Assembly: GCF_019578655.1 (NCBI RefSeq)
Contig: NC_063261.1
Span: 4,596,446-4,660,445, forward strand
Origin: Ricinus communis
Taxonomy: Eukaryota > Streptophyta > Magnoliopsida > Malpighiales > Euphorbiaceae
Direction of reading: 5' to 3'
DNA: 64,000 bases
Shown here: piece after piece, positions 22,465 through 34,900 of the stretch
Layout: every line of letters begins with the position of its first letter
Numbering within the stretch: position 1 is the stretch's first letter
Translations under genes and position numbers: made by a program
The notes under the pieces: generated by a model
What the model was told of the DNA's origin: nothing
Databases searched by the model: none
What the model saw: only the letters and a program-made list of their open reading frames with translations

Positions 22465-22770
22465 TCTTTTTTTTTCGTGTCTATGAATGAAATAAAGATA
22501 AAAATAAAGAACCACAAAGAAGTTTGAAGGAAAGAACAAAAGATATAATATGAAATTTGAAGGAAAAGAAAAAAAACTACATAAAGAGATTAACAAGAAG
22601 GGAAAATAAAAATTTATTTAGTGAACACAAAGGTGTAAACTTTAAAACAGAGAGCACTTAAAAGGAAAAATTGAAACAAGAAGAATTCAGCACTAAAAAA
22701 AAGCAAAGAAGATGAGAAACTCCAATAACACACAAAACACAAAAGATAAGCAAACCTCAACTTGAAGCAA

Positions 22771-22782
22771 GCTCTGATACCA
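22771..22782 (-). other. Primer binding site next to LTR B
   Basis: The minus strand reads TGGTATCAGAGC, the initiator-Met tRNA site, two bases after the end of LTR B. About 170 bp of leader beyond it resemble the leader next to LTR C. Confidence 0.9.
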
Positions 22783-22784
22783 AA

Positions 22785-23227
22785 TGATAGGAAATCATCA
22801 TCTTAGCAACCATATACCCCAATAACTAATGAGTTATGATACATATGGAATACAAGAAAATATCCTCAAATCAAGATGATTCCAAAACCCAAGGATCTCC
22901 TCAAGTGAAGTTAGGAAAAACTAGTTCCAACAATGAAACTAGCACTTGAATTCAACTCCAAACGCCACAAACCAAGTATGATTTGATAAGTTATGAATCA
23001 AACACAAGATTTTGGTTAGAGAACGCCACAAACTAAAAATAGTTTGATAAGTTCAAAGTTCATGCAAGAACTTAAGCAAAAACACTCACAAAGAGCAAAT
23101 AAAGATTATCATTCATCAATTCTATTTTTACACATGGATTTAGCTTTGATATTTATAGCCAAAACAAGAGAAAGAAACCTAAATGGATGTCTTTTGAGCT
23201 TCCCCACGTTTTTCCCTTTAATTCCCC
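22785..23227 (-). repeat. LTR B, truncated middle LTR
   Basis: 443 bp matching the R/U5 side of LTRs A and C. Homology stops abruptly at 23228 after aattcccc, where the coding sequence of the gag-protease frame begins. The U3 half is missing. Confidence 0.85.
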
Positions 23228-24903
23228 ATATGAAGATTCAAGCTCTTCATATTGTTGTTTAATTCTCACTTGATCATCAAAACTAGCCTTGGGAGGTAAT
23301 GGTCCAAGATTGAACTTTTGTCCATCAATAGTCAAGGAATATCGATTCTTGAACCCATCATAAATCACACGCCTATCATATTGCCAAGGTCTTCCCAATA
23401 AAACATGTCCGGCATACATGGGAACCACATCGCAAAGCACCTCATCCTTATATCTCCCAATGGAAAAAGAAATTAGCACTTGCTTATTTACCTTCACAAC
23501 ACCACTATCATTCAACCATTGCAACTTGTAAGGCCTTGGGTGTTTGGTAGTTGGTAATTTCAATTTCTCCACAAGCAAAGTACTAGCAACATTAGTACAA
23601 CTTCCACTATCAACTATCATGTTACACAACTTATTAGCAATTAAACAATGAGTATGAAACAAATTCTCACATTGCTCTCCATGTTCATCGTGTTTACATT
23701 GCAAATTAAGTATGCGTTGTACTACTAACACATCCCCTTTAGCATACTCAACATCACTAACATCCTCTAAAGTTGGCATGTCATCATTCTCATCATCATT
23801 TTCATTTTCACTTTCAGATTCAATAATTCCATCTCTAACAATCATGGTCCTCTTATTAGGGCAATCACGTGCAAAATGACCGTGTCCAAGACACTTAAAA
23901 CACTTCAAGCTTCTAGATTGATTAGCTTGATTCTTAACTTTGTTTTTGCTGCCTATTTCATTTTTATTCTTATTCTCATCCACTTTAGGCTTAGCAAATT
24001 TATCATCCTTTTTACTCCAATTCGATTTCCAATTAGAAGAACTAGAACTCGAATTAAGTTTAGAATCAAACTTACTTGCACCTTTTCGCTTGAGTTGCCT
24101 TTCAGTTTTCATGGCCACATTCACCATGTCCTCAAGCTCCACATAATGTTGCAACTCTACAAGATCAGCAATATTCTTGATTAGACCATTCAAGAATCTT
24201 GCCATGGTGACCTCTTTATCCTCCTCCATATTTGCTTTAATCATAGCCATTTCCATTTCTTTGTGGTACTCCTCCACACTCATGGTTCCTTGCCTTAGAG
24301 TTTGCAATCGTTGATGCAAATCTCTATAGTAATAGTTAGGAATGAACCTCTTTCTCATGATGCATTTCATCTCCATCCATGACCCTACGGGTCTTTCTCC
24401 ATTTCGTCTCCTTTCCCTACACAATTGATGCCACCAAACACTAGCGTAATCACAAAACTCAACGGCAGCAAGTTTTACCTTTTTCTCCTCCGAATAGTTA
24501 TGGCATTCGAAGATCATCTCCACCTTTTGCTCCCATTCCAAGTAGACATCAGGATCATTCTTTCCTTGAAAGGAAGGAATTTTTATTTTGATGCTGTCTA
24601 GGTTGCGATCTACACCATCTTGCATTGATCTCCTATTGTGTCTCCTAGGATGGTCATCTCCACCAAAAGTGGTTGCTTGGTCATCCTCCAAGTCATCTTC
24701 AGCGTCATAATCCTCTTATTCAAAGGCTAGTTGCCTTTCTCTTCTAGGCTCGTTTTGAATCCTTGTAATAGTTTCACCTTGCCTTCTCACACTTTCAACA
24801 ACATCATCCATCCGCCTATACATTCTTTCAAACTCCTTTTGATTGCTTGCAAAGTTTGCTCAATGGATGCTCCAACACTACTTGAAACTTGTTCTTTTGA
24901 CAT
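23228..24903 (-). pseudogene. Gypsy gag-protease, truncated before RT
   Basis: The likely initiator ATG is at 24903-24901 (MSKEQVSSSVGASIEQ). A frameshift near 24840 and an in-frame TAA near 24718 (after RQLAFE) break the N-terminus. From about 24700 the frame is open for more than 480 codons. Domains in order: Retrotrans_gag (IPSFQGKNDPDVYLEWEQKV, WWHQL, LRQGTMSVEEYHKEM), CCHC knuckle CFKCLGHGHFARDC, an acidic linker, then aspartic protease with catalytic motif IVDSGSCTNV and flap-side LLGRPWQYDRRVIYDG. It stops after QQYEELESSY, in the PR-RT linker, where LTR B sequence takes over; the last 25 codons of the open frame are read from the LTR. It is the same kind of element as the integrase at 7.5-8.2 kb, by chromovirus-like motifs. 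Confidence 0.85.
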
Positions 24904-25519
24904 TGCACAAAAACCTGAAAAACAAGTTAGGATAGCCTCACAAAAACACTCGCTCACGTGTTTCTCTCAATTAAAATGTCACACCACTCGTGTTTCACTC
25001 AAAGTTTTGGCTTTTCTCGATACTAGTCTCACCACTATTGCCTTTTACCTCTCTTGCTTTTGCTTTAAGTTCTTAGATGAATTAATCACCTAAATAAACC
25101 AAATCAGATTATGGCAATTCAATGGAGTGAAGAAAAAAGGTTGGTCTAGATCAAGTTGTTAGGTAAGGCCAAATTTAAAGTAGCTAGACACAAGAAAGCA
25201 ATAAAATAAAATAATAGAATAGGACTTCTATGTCGTCCAAACTTTCTTTTTGTTTGATCTTTTGATTCTTTTTATTTTTTTAATGATAATAACACAAATG
25301 AAAAGAAATTATGAACAACACAATTTATTTTTTTTTAGCAAGGGATAACGAAGTTTTACTTTATGAACACAAAGATGTAAACTTTGAAAAGAAAGATTAC
25401 TTAGAAGGACAAAAAATTGAAACAAAAAGAATTCAGCACAAATAAAGAAAAAGTGAAGAAGATGAGAAACTTCAATAACACACAAAACTCAAAGATAAGC
25501 AAACCTCAACTTGAAGCAA

Positions 25520-25531
25520 GCTCTGATACCA
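25520..25531 (-). other. Primer binding site next to LTR C
   Basis: The minus strand reads TGGTATCAGAGC, two bases from the LTR C end. Between it and the gag ATG lies a leader of about 620 bp (24904-25519) without other features. Confidence 0.9.
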
Positions 25532-25533
25532 AA

Positions 25534-26354
25534 TGATAGGAAATCATCATCTTAGCAACCATATACCCCAATAACTAATGAGTTATGATACATATGAAAT
25601 ACAAGAAAATACCCTCAAATCAAGATGATTCCAAAACCCAAGGATCTCCTCAAGTGAAGTTAGGAAAAACTAGTTCCAACAATGAAACTAGCACTTGAAT
25701 TCAACTTCAAACACCACAAACCAAGTATGATTTGATAAGTTATGAATCAAACACAAGATTTTGGTTAGAGAACGCCACAAACTAAAAATAGTTTGATAAG
25801 TTCAAAGTTCATGCAAGAACTTAAGCAAAAATACTCACAAAGAGCAAATAAAGATTATCATTCATCAATTCTATTTTTACACATGGATTTGGCTTTGATA
25901 TTTATAGCCAAAACAAGAGAAAGAAACCTAAATGGATGTCTTTTGAGCTTCCCCACATTTTTCCCTTTAATTCCCCTTAAAACTCATTAAAAGTGGCTGT
26001 TTTTTTACATTGATAGCACTCATTTTGTAACTTCCAAATGACAACTAAACATGTGCACTCATTTGTAACTCCACACAACACACATATAACTCACACCTAA
26101 TAAAATAATCCTTAATTAAATAAAAATAAACTAAAATAATTACTTAAGCTAAAACCCAAAAGATAAGAACCCATAAAAATATGAATTAAGCCCAAAAGCC
26201 TAATCATAGCCAAATGGCTTTTATTCTTCAAAATGGACTCAATGCTTCATTATAAGGTTAGACTCTTATTTTCATACATGATTTGCATTTCCATTTTGGA
26301 CCTTTTGGTGCATACCTTTGCAATGGAATCTCATGGTAACCTTGATTCATATCA
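25534..26354 (-). repeat. LTR C (5' LTR) of the composite element
   Basis: 821 bp with TGATATGA...CCTATCA ends on the minus strand. It is followed on the inner side by the primer site and on the outer side by the target duplication CTGAA. Confidence 0.85.
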
Positions 26355-26760
26355 CTGAAATTCGTCATGGCTGGGAAAGCATCTTTCACGGGTAGAAATC
26401 TTTATTCACAGCTAGGAATATCTTCTTTCACGACTGAGAACTTTAGCCGTGAAGGCTACTGGACTTGTGAGGAAGAAATTCTTCACGGGTGTGAAGATTT
26501 ATTCACGGCTGGGAAGCTTCCGTTCACGGTTGGAAAGATTTCTTCATGGATTACAGGTAGAATCATTGTTCACGGGCGTAAATCTTGATCTTCATGGCTG
26601 GGAAGCCTCCCAATGAATGCTTCTGTCCTTTTTATTTTGGTCCTTAAATTTTTCACAGCTGAGAACTTTTTTTCATGGCTGGGAAAGTGAGATTCACGAC
26701 CGTGAATAAAAATTCATAGGCGTGCATCTGCCTTACTATAAGAGAATAAGAGATTTCCAT

Positions 26761-28570
26761 TCCTCTTCTCTTGCATATAAACACTTAATTGAAATTGTTA
26801 GCCAAACTCAATTGTTTATGACCATTAAAATAGGTTTTCATAACCCTCAAGGTTGAATGAATTTTTTTCTTCATGTTTCTATACGTGATTTTCTGGATCA
26901 ATTTCTCTTTTTTTCTTCATAAGAAATATCAATCAATTTGTCAATGCAACCTATTATTTCTTTTTTCAATCTTATATATATATTAAAGGAAAATGAAGTA
27001 GATTATTTAAGATTATTTTTTGTGGAGGTATATACTGAATATGGTTGTGTTATTATTTATTGTAATAATATGAATTTTTATTTTGTTTATATATTATTTT
27101 TTAGGGTACTTTAGTAATTTAATTTTTTTGAAACATTAAATGCTTCGATATATGTTTAAACATTCTAATATATTTTCATTAATTATATTTGAGTTATTTT
27201 ATTTCTCTTAAATTATTCTAATTTAATATATTATATTATTTTTATTTCTATTTTAATTTATATAAATATCATATTACAGAAAAAGTTTCAATGACTCAAT
27301 ATTATGAAAAATCTCACCAGCCTCAACATACTAAAATAGCCATGCAAAAATTTCATCAAATGACTCAATAGAAGCAATGGATATTGAATAAGGCATCAAT
27401 TGTTTAAAATTGCTAATTCAACGTGGTAAAACAAGATGCATATACTGATAAAAATGAGATATTAAAATTTTTATTTTATTTAATATTTAGGAGTATCTTA
27501 GTAAATTAATATTTATGGTATGAATTTTGGGGATTGAAAGAATTTTAACTAATAAATCATTACAATTAATTATTTTTTCCTGCTTTCTCAAATTAATCAA
27601 ATGCTATTTGATTTTTATTGGTTGAAAATAATTTTAATTTTAAACTCAATTTAGCCTTATTTATAAATATTGATTCATAAAAATGTGTTTGGACCTAAAT
27701 GTATGTTAATTATTATTATTTTTTATTATTATTAATGAGTCCAGATTGGTATTAACTGGTCTTGATTATAATGAATTTTTTTAGAAAAAGAAAGAAAAAA
27801 ATATTAAAAATCATATTTTATTGTAGCATTAATTTCCATTTAGAGACCTAAGAGGATTTTTCCACTATGCAAATTCCCTTCCAAGAAAAAGAAAAAAAAA
27901 AAAGCGTATAAACGTTAATGGAGAAAGTAAAACTGCAAACTTTAAAAAAGAAAACGGAAAAATGTAACGATTATGAGAAAAAGCGTAATGTGACAGTAGA
28001 AAGACGTTGCTGGCAATGGCATTAAACACGCCATAATGCTAAAACGTGTACATCGGGGACGTGTACAAATTTGAAAGGCTTAATATAGAGCACAAATCTG
28101 GAGCCGAAGCCTCAAAAATATATCAAACAAGGGTTTTGAAATAAGAAATATACAACCCAACAAACCCAGAAAGCAGGGCTAAAGGCCCAACCATGCATGG
28201 AGCTTCTTATTTGCTATCATCATTATTTGTTATACTGGTTTTCAATTCTAAACCCAAATTTACTGGGTCCAATTTCCTTTGGTTAATAACATAAACACAT
28301 GGATTAGGATAGAAGACAAATCTTTCACAAAATCATGCCAATTTTGTCAAGGCATGCTATTTAAGCTCTAGGGGGTCATTTTGTATATAACTTCAATACT
28401 TTTCACAGCTGAATCAATAACATTTAGTTATTACTTTTTCCTGCATTCAATTGCCTATTTTCCAAATCCAGTAATCACTTTCCTGACAGAAAGAACTACT
28501 TGATTCATAAGTTAGTTAAAACTTAAAAAGGTTAAATTCGATTTCATCTGCACAACTATTTGGATGCTAA
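26761..28570. other. AT-rich intergenic DNA downstream of NOL
   Basis: No coding region or transposon terminus is recognised. Runs of A/T and short ATT repeats dominate. The stretch 28000-28550 is less AT-biased and could include 3' untranslated sequence of NOL, but no polyadenylation site can be fixed. Confidence 0.4.
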
Positions 28571-28576
28571 ACACAA

Positions 28577-28759
28577 TCAATATATCTTAATTGTGTCTGT
28601 GAATACAAAATACATGATACAATGGATTCCAGATGTCCAAAGTAGAGTGTCCGGAACTTTTTGTGAGCTAAGCCATGGCTTGTAGGCAAATGCCATTGAC
28701 CTAGAGAAAGGAAGAATCGGCTGGATAGAGTAACTCGCATAGAGAGCGTAATTAATTCT
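28577..28759 (-). CDS. Candidate last exon of NOL, doubtful
   Basis: A strong acceptor (a T-rich tract followed by cttaag) ends at 28760. Joined in phase to a GT donor at 28959, it gives RINYALYASYSIQ and runs 60 residues to a stop. Only the first two residues fit the usual NOL ending (SRIA/L-G-R-N-R-Y type); the rest does not resemble it. Either the tail has diverged or this is not an exon. Without it the frame ends VE-stop at 28951. Confidence 0.2.
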   Translation of the reverse strand, partial: RINYALYASYSIQPILPFSRSMAFAYKPWLSSQKVPDTLLWTSGIHCIMYFVFTDTIKIY

Positions 28760-28950
28760 CTTAAGAAAAAAAATTTCCCTACTAATGGTTTTCAATCTTC
28801 AAGTACATGTCTGTTTCTTCTGGCACCAAAAGCTAGTCTCTGCCAAGGAAAAAAAACAAGCCAAAAAAGAAATAAGAAAAAATATGATTATAAAATGCAT
28901 ATTTGACATTACATATGAGAGTATTCGAAACAACAAAAACAAACAATTTT

Positions 28951-31900
28951 TCACTCAACTGAGAAAATCTGTGAGTAGGCTTTTATGCCTGTCAGAAAGC
29001 GGATATAAGTGGGTCTCATTGATCCATTGGCAGGGACAGATCTGATATTTGGAACAAGGTATGCTGCAACCTGTGACAAGAAACACCCCAACAACTAAAA
29101 AGGATAAAAGGAACATAAAACAAGGTTCAGTGAAGCTAAATGTTCAGGCAAGTCAAGTATGTCAATAATGTCTACTTGTTGCATCCCGCTCATGTTAAGA
29201 CAAAATTAACAAATGAACTCATAAGTAATAGGCCATGAGTGTGCATATTTCTTTTGTTTGAATGTTATATAAAGAAAAATTGGAAGTCTAACTTGCAGAA
29301 TTTTAGTTGAATTATTTAACATACTTGACTTATCATGATATAGTACTAACAATAGATAACTATATGGCCTCTGTATACTGTGAACAGATCAATCATCTGA
29401 TATTCAAACCACCTAGAAGCAGGTTGGATCTCATAAGTTTAGGATAAAAAAAGAAGTACCACTTCAGCTGGTTCTGCCAAAACATTAATAAAAAACTTGG
29501 CCTGCAAAAAAAGAAAAAGGACAAGAAAAATATCAATCAGATGCTCATAGAATAGAGATGCCAACTAATGAATGACCCTTTACTTGACCTGCTTTGTAGT
29601 GGCTCCAGACATGAGAAGATCAGTTGTGACCATTCCAGGCTACAAACCAAGTGAGAGAAGGAGAACGAGTCAATACAAGAAAAGTAAAATATATCTTTAG
29701 AATATTTTGCATGGAGAAAGATATACGACAAAAAAATTGCATACTATTGCCTTCAATTCCATCAAAATAAATAAATAGATAATCAACATAATCATTAGAA
29801 CTGAATAAATCAAACCGAAATAATATAATTTGGCTCAATCAGTTAATTCAGTTTTGGAATTTTATTAGAACTAGTTTTTAATGAACGTGCTTTGCACGTG
29901 AATTGTACATTATACAAATCTCATAGTTTTTTATGTACATGCTTTGCACGTGACTCATACACTATATAAAACCATTAAAAATCTCATAATACCTATATGT
30001 ATTGTTGCCTAAAAATATTAAGAAATATAATTATGAATTAGTATCCAAAATCAAAGTAATAATGAAAAATGATAAGCCTACTGACATAAGCATCATGATG
30101 TACTCTAGCTATTATTCTTATTATTTTTAAAACATAAAAAACAAAACCAAGATGTCCTATATGGATGAGACAAATTAATTTTTTTGTCTCTAACATTTTC
30201 ATTTTTTCTTCACCTGATGACATTGTATATCATAAACTCCTGATCTAATCTTGTAAATACTCTTAACTAAAATGGAAAAGATAAAATCTAAACCAAATTA
30301 GAATTCTTTTTCTTGTTATTGATTTTTATAATTTACTTTTTCTTCACATATATGACTAATTTCCATATTAGATAATTATTCTTTATCCTTAAAAAAAATA
30401 TAAATTGATTACATTTTGGTGATTTATTATAAGATTTACTATCAATAGTAGAAGATTTATGTCCTAATTAAACAATGATTCTTTGTCCTTAAAGATAGCA
30501 TTTTTTCTTTAGAAAATAGAATATTATATTTATATTTATGTTTCTTTTAACATTAATTTATACAAATCTAATTAATATACTAATCAATAAATTATCAATT
30601 AACTAAATCTTATACAACAATATTAAGCAAGAATTTAACATGGGCTTTTTTGTAAATGTGCTTGCTCCTCCCCACATACTTCCCAAAATAAAATTGATAT
30701 ATTTTTGCTAGGTTTCCTTTTTTTTCAATATCCAAATATTTTTAGATATAAAATTACATAAATTTACTATTAGTAATTTAAAAATTAACCATAGTATATA
30801 ATTAAGTTATTTCAGTTCTTAAAGGATAAAAGCAGGCCAAATTAACCAAAAAGTGTATATTCAAAACCAAACAACACAAAATTAACTATCAGTTAGTTCA
30901 GTAATTTGGTTTTAAGTAGATAGTGCTCATAATTTTGGGTGTTTAGCAAGCCACCAAATATGCATTCTCTCTTCCCTATTTTGCAACTCTTTTATCCTAA
31001 CTCTCTCCTATCTCGGGCAAAGGTTGAAGCATTATCTTGGAGGGTCACTGGATGTGGAGGAGCGTGTGAATTTGGCGCTCCATTTCTGATTCGAAAAGGA
31101 TTGAAGTCCAGCTTATGACTTTAAAGAAGCTTGTTTCTTTTAATTTTGTTCTAATTCTTTAGTTTTTCCATTTTTGGTATTGATTTTGGTTTGAATTATG
31201 TGTGAACTTAGTTTGATTAGGTTTTACAGTTTGTTTTTGTTAAGTTTTATGTATGTTGAGTGTATGAGTTGAGGACTTATTGGTTGTGCAGGTGAGAAAG
31301 ATTGAGAAAGTGCTGAAAATCTCAAGTTTTGCAGTTTCTGGAGCTCAACACGGGCGTGTCCAAGGCCATGTTGGTAACACGGCCAGTTATGCTGACCGTG
31401 TTAATCAACACGGATCGTGTTCTATTTGCAGAAAAACAAATTTTAAGGGGACACGTTCACAGAAGGTAACACGGCCAGTTATGCTGGACCGTGTTGGCAA
31501 CACGCCCCCGTGTTGTTTCAACACGGACCGTGTTCAATTTACGAAAAATTAAATTAAAGATGGACACGTGCACAGAAGGTAACATGGGCATTTATGCCAG
31601 ACCGTGTTGGCAACACGGCCCCGTGTTGCCTCAACACGGGTGTTTTCATCAAACTGGTAAGTTAGCACGTTTAAGTTCATTCAACACGGCCCGACTGTGC
31701 ACTGAATTCCTTTTGCTAAGGTACGCTTTCCTTATTTTCCTCTATTATTATTGGTTGTCGCTAAACAATTGGCTCTGACATATTTTGTCAATTCTGAGTG
31801 TGTCTGTTCTATTTCGTTTGTTGGTTTGCCTTGTGATGGATTATGACGAATTTAGACTTGATATGGATGAATTGAGAATTTAATTGGTTAGCACCATGGT

Positions 31901-34900
31901 TGCCAGTGTTGTGGATTGAATTTTCTTTGCAAGGCATTGAACGGTTTAACTTTATTGAGTTAAATCGTTCGTTTTGTCCATTTTATGCCGTTATGCTGCC
32001 AAAATTTCGTTGATCCTTAGCACTAAAAATTTCTTTTTCAGGTACCATGTCCACTAGATGAGGATCAGGAGTTTACAAGAGGAGGCGAACCGATGGTTCC
32101 TTTTCCTCTCGATCTTCAGGCGCTGCACCGACTAGTTCAGGCCCAGTTAGACCACCGCAGCGCCATAGATTCCTACTTTTCCACGGGCAGCCCACCTTCG
32201 AGCAAAGATACCAGTCGATGAGGCACAAAAATTTGGGAAAGGGGCGTAGGATAGACTGGCCAGCACTAGAGACCATCGGACTTGCAACTGCAGTCCGCCG
32301 ATACCTTGAGACACCCCCGTTTTAGCTTTTCTTTGAGATAGTTGAGCCGACGTATAGGGAGTTGACTGTGGAGTTTGCTAGCACTTTCTTTCTGCAGAGC
32401 CAGTTGCGGGACTTTCAGTAGCCGGATGCTATTAGTTTCAGACTAGCAGAGCGGACTTTCACGATGAATGTACAGCAGTTTGGGGTACACTTGGGTTTGT
32501 GGACTGAGGAGGATGTAGCTGGGGAGGTATATAGTGGCTGTATACACACCACATATCTGCAGATGTGGGCTGAGATTTCTGATGACGCTGAGGGGTACAG
32601 TGCCAGCCAGTCCAAGGCGTCTAACTTGCCTGAGGGACATCGGTACTTGCATGCATAGCTGACTAGGACCATCTCTAGCAGGGGAGACAGCGGTGGTGTA
32701 GTAACCCAGCCGGACCTGTTTATACTTTACGGCATGCACCAGAGCCAGTCAGTCGACATGGGATACTGGTTGGCCAGACAGATCAGTGCCTTCTGTAACA
32801 ACTCAAAGAAAGTATTTTTCTGTTTTGGGACTTACATTACTCGCTGGCTAGGAGCTTAGGGGTTTTGGAGGAGGCAGTTCCACACTTGACAAAGCTGGGG
32901 GTGATGGAGACTTTGGGACTTCCCCAGTTGGTTAGTATAGGGATAGTGACTCGTAGGCGGGGTCCGCTAGGACCAGAGTATAGACTGAGGAGTGCTCTCT
33001 TGGCAGCACGCGGAGAGGAGCGACCTGGCCCACGAGCCCTTGGTACACAGGATGTTCCACCTCCTTCTTCTGATATTCCAGAGTCTTCCTCCAGACCGTC
33101 TACTCCAGCTCCTTCTGGGTCTTCTTCAGCTGTTTTAGGAGTCTCCCCTATTGAATTTAGAGAGCTGCAGCTTAGAGTGCAGAGGTTGGCAGAGGAGCAG
33201 CAGCAGCACTTCATTCGAGTAGAGGCTTTTCAGCAAGACCTTTTACAGTGTCAGGCTGAGTTTCAGAGCCAGATGATGGCTCAGTTTGAGAGGCAGAGGG
33301 TTATGCTTCAGGCCCTGATTGAGCAGGGAGGTAGGTTAGAGGCCTCTATGGCCACTAATATTTTTGATGATATTTTTGCTACAGATTATGCCCCTGCCAG
33401 TCCGCGGAGCCGGGTTCCAGTACAGAGCCATTTTGACATCCCTCTAGCGGATGATCCAGCTGACCCTTCTTCTCCAACTGAGCATCCTTCACCAGAGCAG
33501 CCTGACGAGCCTCCTACCGACACTGTTCCTGCTGACCCACCAGCTCCTGCAGGTGACACTACTTCCGACCCTCAGCGAGTAGCCACTCCTCCACCACAGA
33601 CTAGCCAGCGCCCTGATATCCCTGATGATGCACTTCTTTTCCCTCCGGAGCCATAGTCAGGACAGTATTAGTTCTTTTTCCTTTTTCATTTCTTATATTG
33701 TTTTTTTTTTTTGTACACTGAGGACAGTGTGTCCTTCAAGTGTAGGGTAAATGATATTTATATACACTTGTTTTCTTGTATTTTGTTTATCTTTTAGCTT
33801 TATTTATCTTGTGTGTTTTTTATTTTGTTTTTATTTTTCTTGTATATAAAATTTGGATCCTTTTCTAGTGTATATATCGTATTTCATTCATCCCATCTCA
33901 GTTATTTATTTATTCTTTGTGCAATTTTTTGTAAAATTTTGAAAAGTTCACTTTATTTCGATGCTCTTACTGTTGACTTGCTTTTGAAATCCTGTTTATG
34001 TCCATGTGATCGGGTAAAACTGATAGTGTTGAGTCTTGCGAAAGAATGTAAGTTAATTAGTTTGAGTTTTGCACTAAATTGCTTTGGTTTATTTAATTCT
34101 GTTTTGATGATTTTTGTTTGGAACCTACTCAAAAAGCACACTTGTGAGAAATTGAGCCTCAATTGTAAGCATACACTTTATATGCTTTTATTTATTTCTT
34201 GTTGAAAGTGTCAATTATTGTCTTTACTTTTAGAATTTGCTCGGTAATGCTAATGAGGGCCACAATGAGAGTTTAACACTTTAGTATGATAAAGGCACTT
34301 AGGTTTTTCATTCTAGTAGATAACCCCTTCTTTCATCATTTCTATCATATTTCATTACCACTTAGTTTTATTCTGTTTTGGGTTATGATTTTGCATATGA
34401 GTTGTTTTTATTGGGAATTTTTATCTTGGGAATAGCGTTGGAAACTTGTAGTAGCTTCCATCAATCCAAAAGAAATTCACTCTATTATGTGAATGTTTCT
34501 TCCCTTATATATTGTTTAATTGCTTTTGGGAGTTTACATTTTGACTTAATTCCTATTTCCCACCTTGGACTACTGTTCATTGTTTATCCCTTGTGATTAT
34601 TGTGGCTTGTGTGCAGGTCATTTATCTCATTGCAGAACATCATAGGTTCAACTTTTACCAAATCTATCTACCCCTACCTAATCCCCATTACAACCCTTAT
34701 AAAGACCTTTTGACATGGTTGTTGAGTCTCCATAAGTGGTAGGAGTAGGATTTAAGAGCAAGCATATAGTAAGCAAGGCAGTATTTGATGCATTGAGCGA
34801 TTAAACACTACCATTTAAACACTTTGAGTGATTTAGAGTGAATCTTGTGAGGAGTTAGTTCTGAATAATTTTGTTGAGATAGTATTTTGTGAATCATTAG

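Larger units (their letters stand above)
20974..26354 (-). mobile_element. Composite gypsy insertion with three LTR copies
   Basis: A minus-strand insertion bounded by LTR A (20974-21795) and LTR C (25534-26354), with identical 5-bp flanks CTGAA at 20969-20973 and 26355-26359. Inside, from low to high coordinate: polypurine tract, a small non-autonomous-type ORF, leader, primer site, truncated LTR B (22785-23227), then gag-protease, leader, primer site and LTR C. The simplest reading is an LTR-internal-LTR-internal-LTR tandem, sharing its middle LTR, that later lost the segment from LTR B U3 back into pol. RT, RNase H and integrase are absent. Confidence 0.8.
20309..26760 (-). repeat. SIRE-like copia 5' LTR, split by a gypsy insertion
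   Basis: The U5-R part is 20309-20968 (with ttggttcggc and ctacatccactcc, the reverse of the SIRE-type end). The LTR continues after the insertion from 26355 to roughly 26760. The interruption is the 20974-26354 element, with CTGAA on both sides. The U3 part 26355-26720 carries many ttcacggctgggaa-like repeats, and the same motif type occurs at 20907-20945, which joins the two parts. The outer LTR end is not resolved. Confidence 0.6.

Noticed and set aside
23876..24184. 102-codon plus-strand open frame
   Set aside because: Antisense to the gag and zinc-knuckle part of the gypsy polyprotein.
33813..34205. 130-codon Phe/Leu/Ser frame as a membrane protein
   Set aside because: T-rich low-complexity sequence inside the non-coding 3' part of the Athila-like element.
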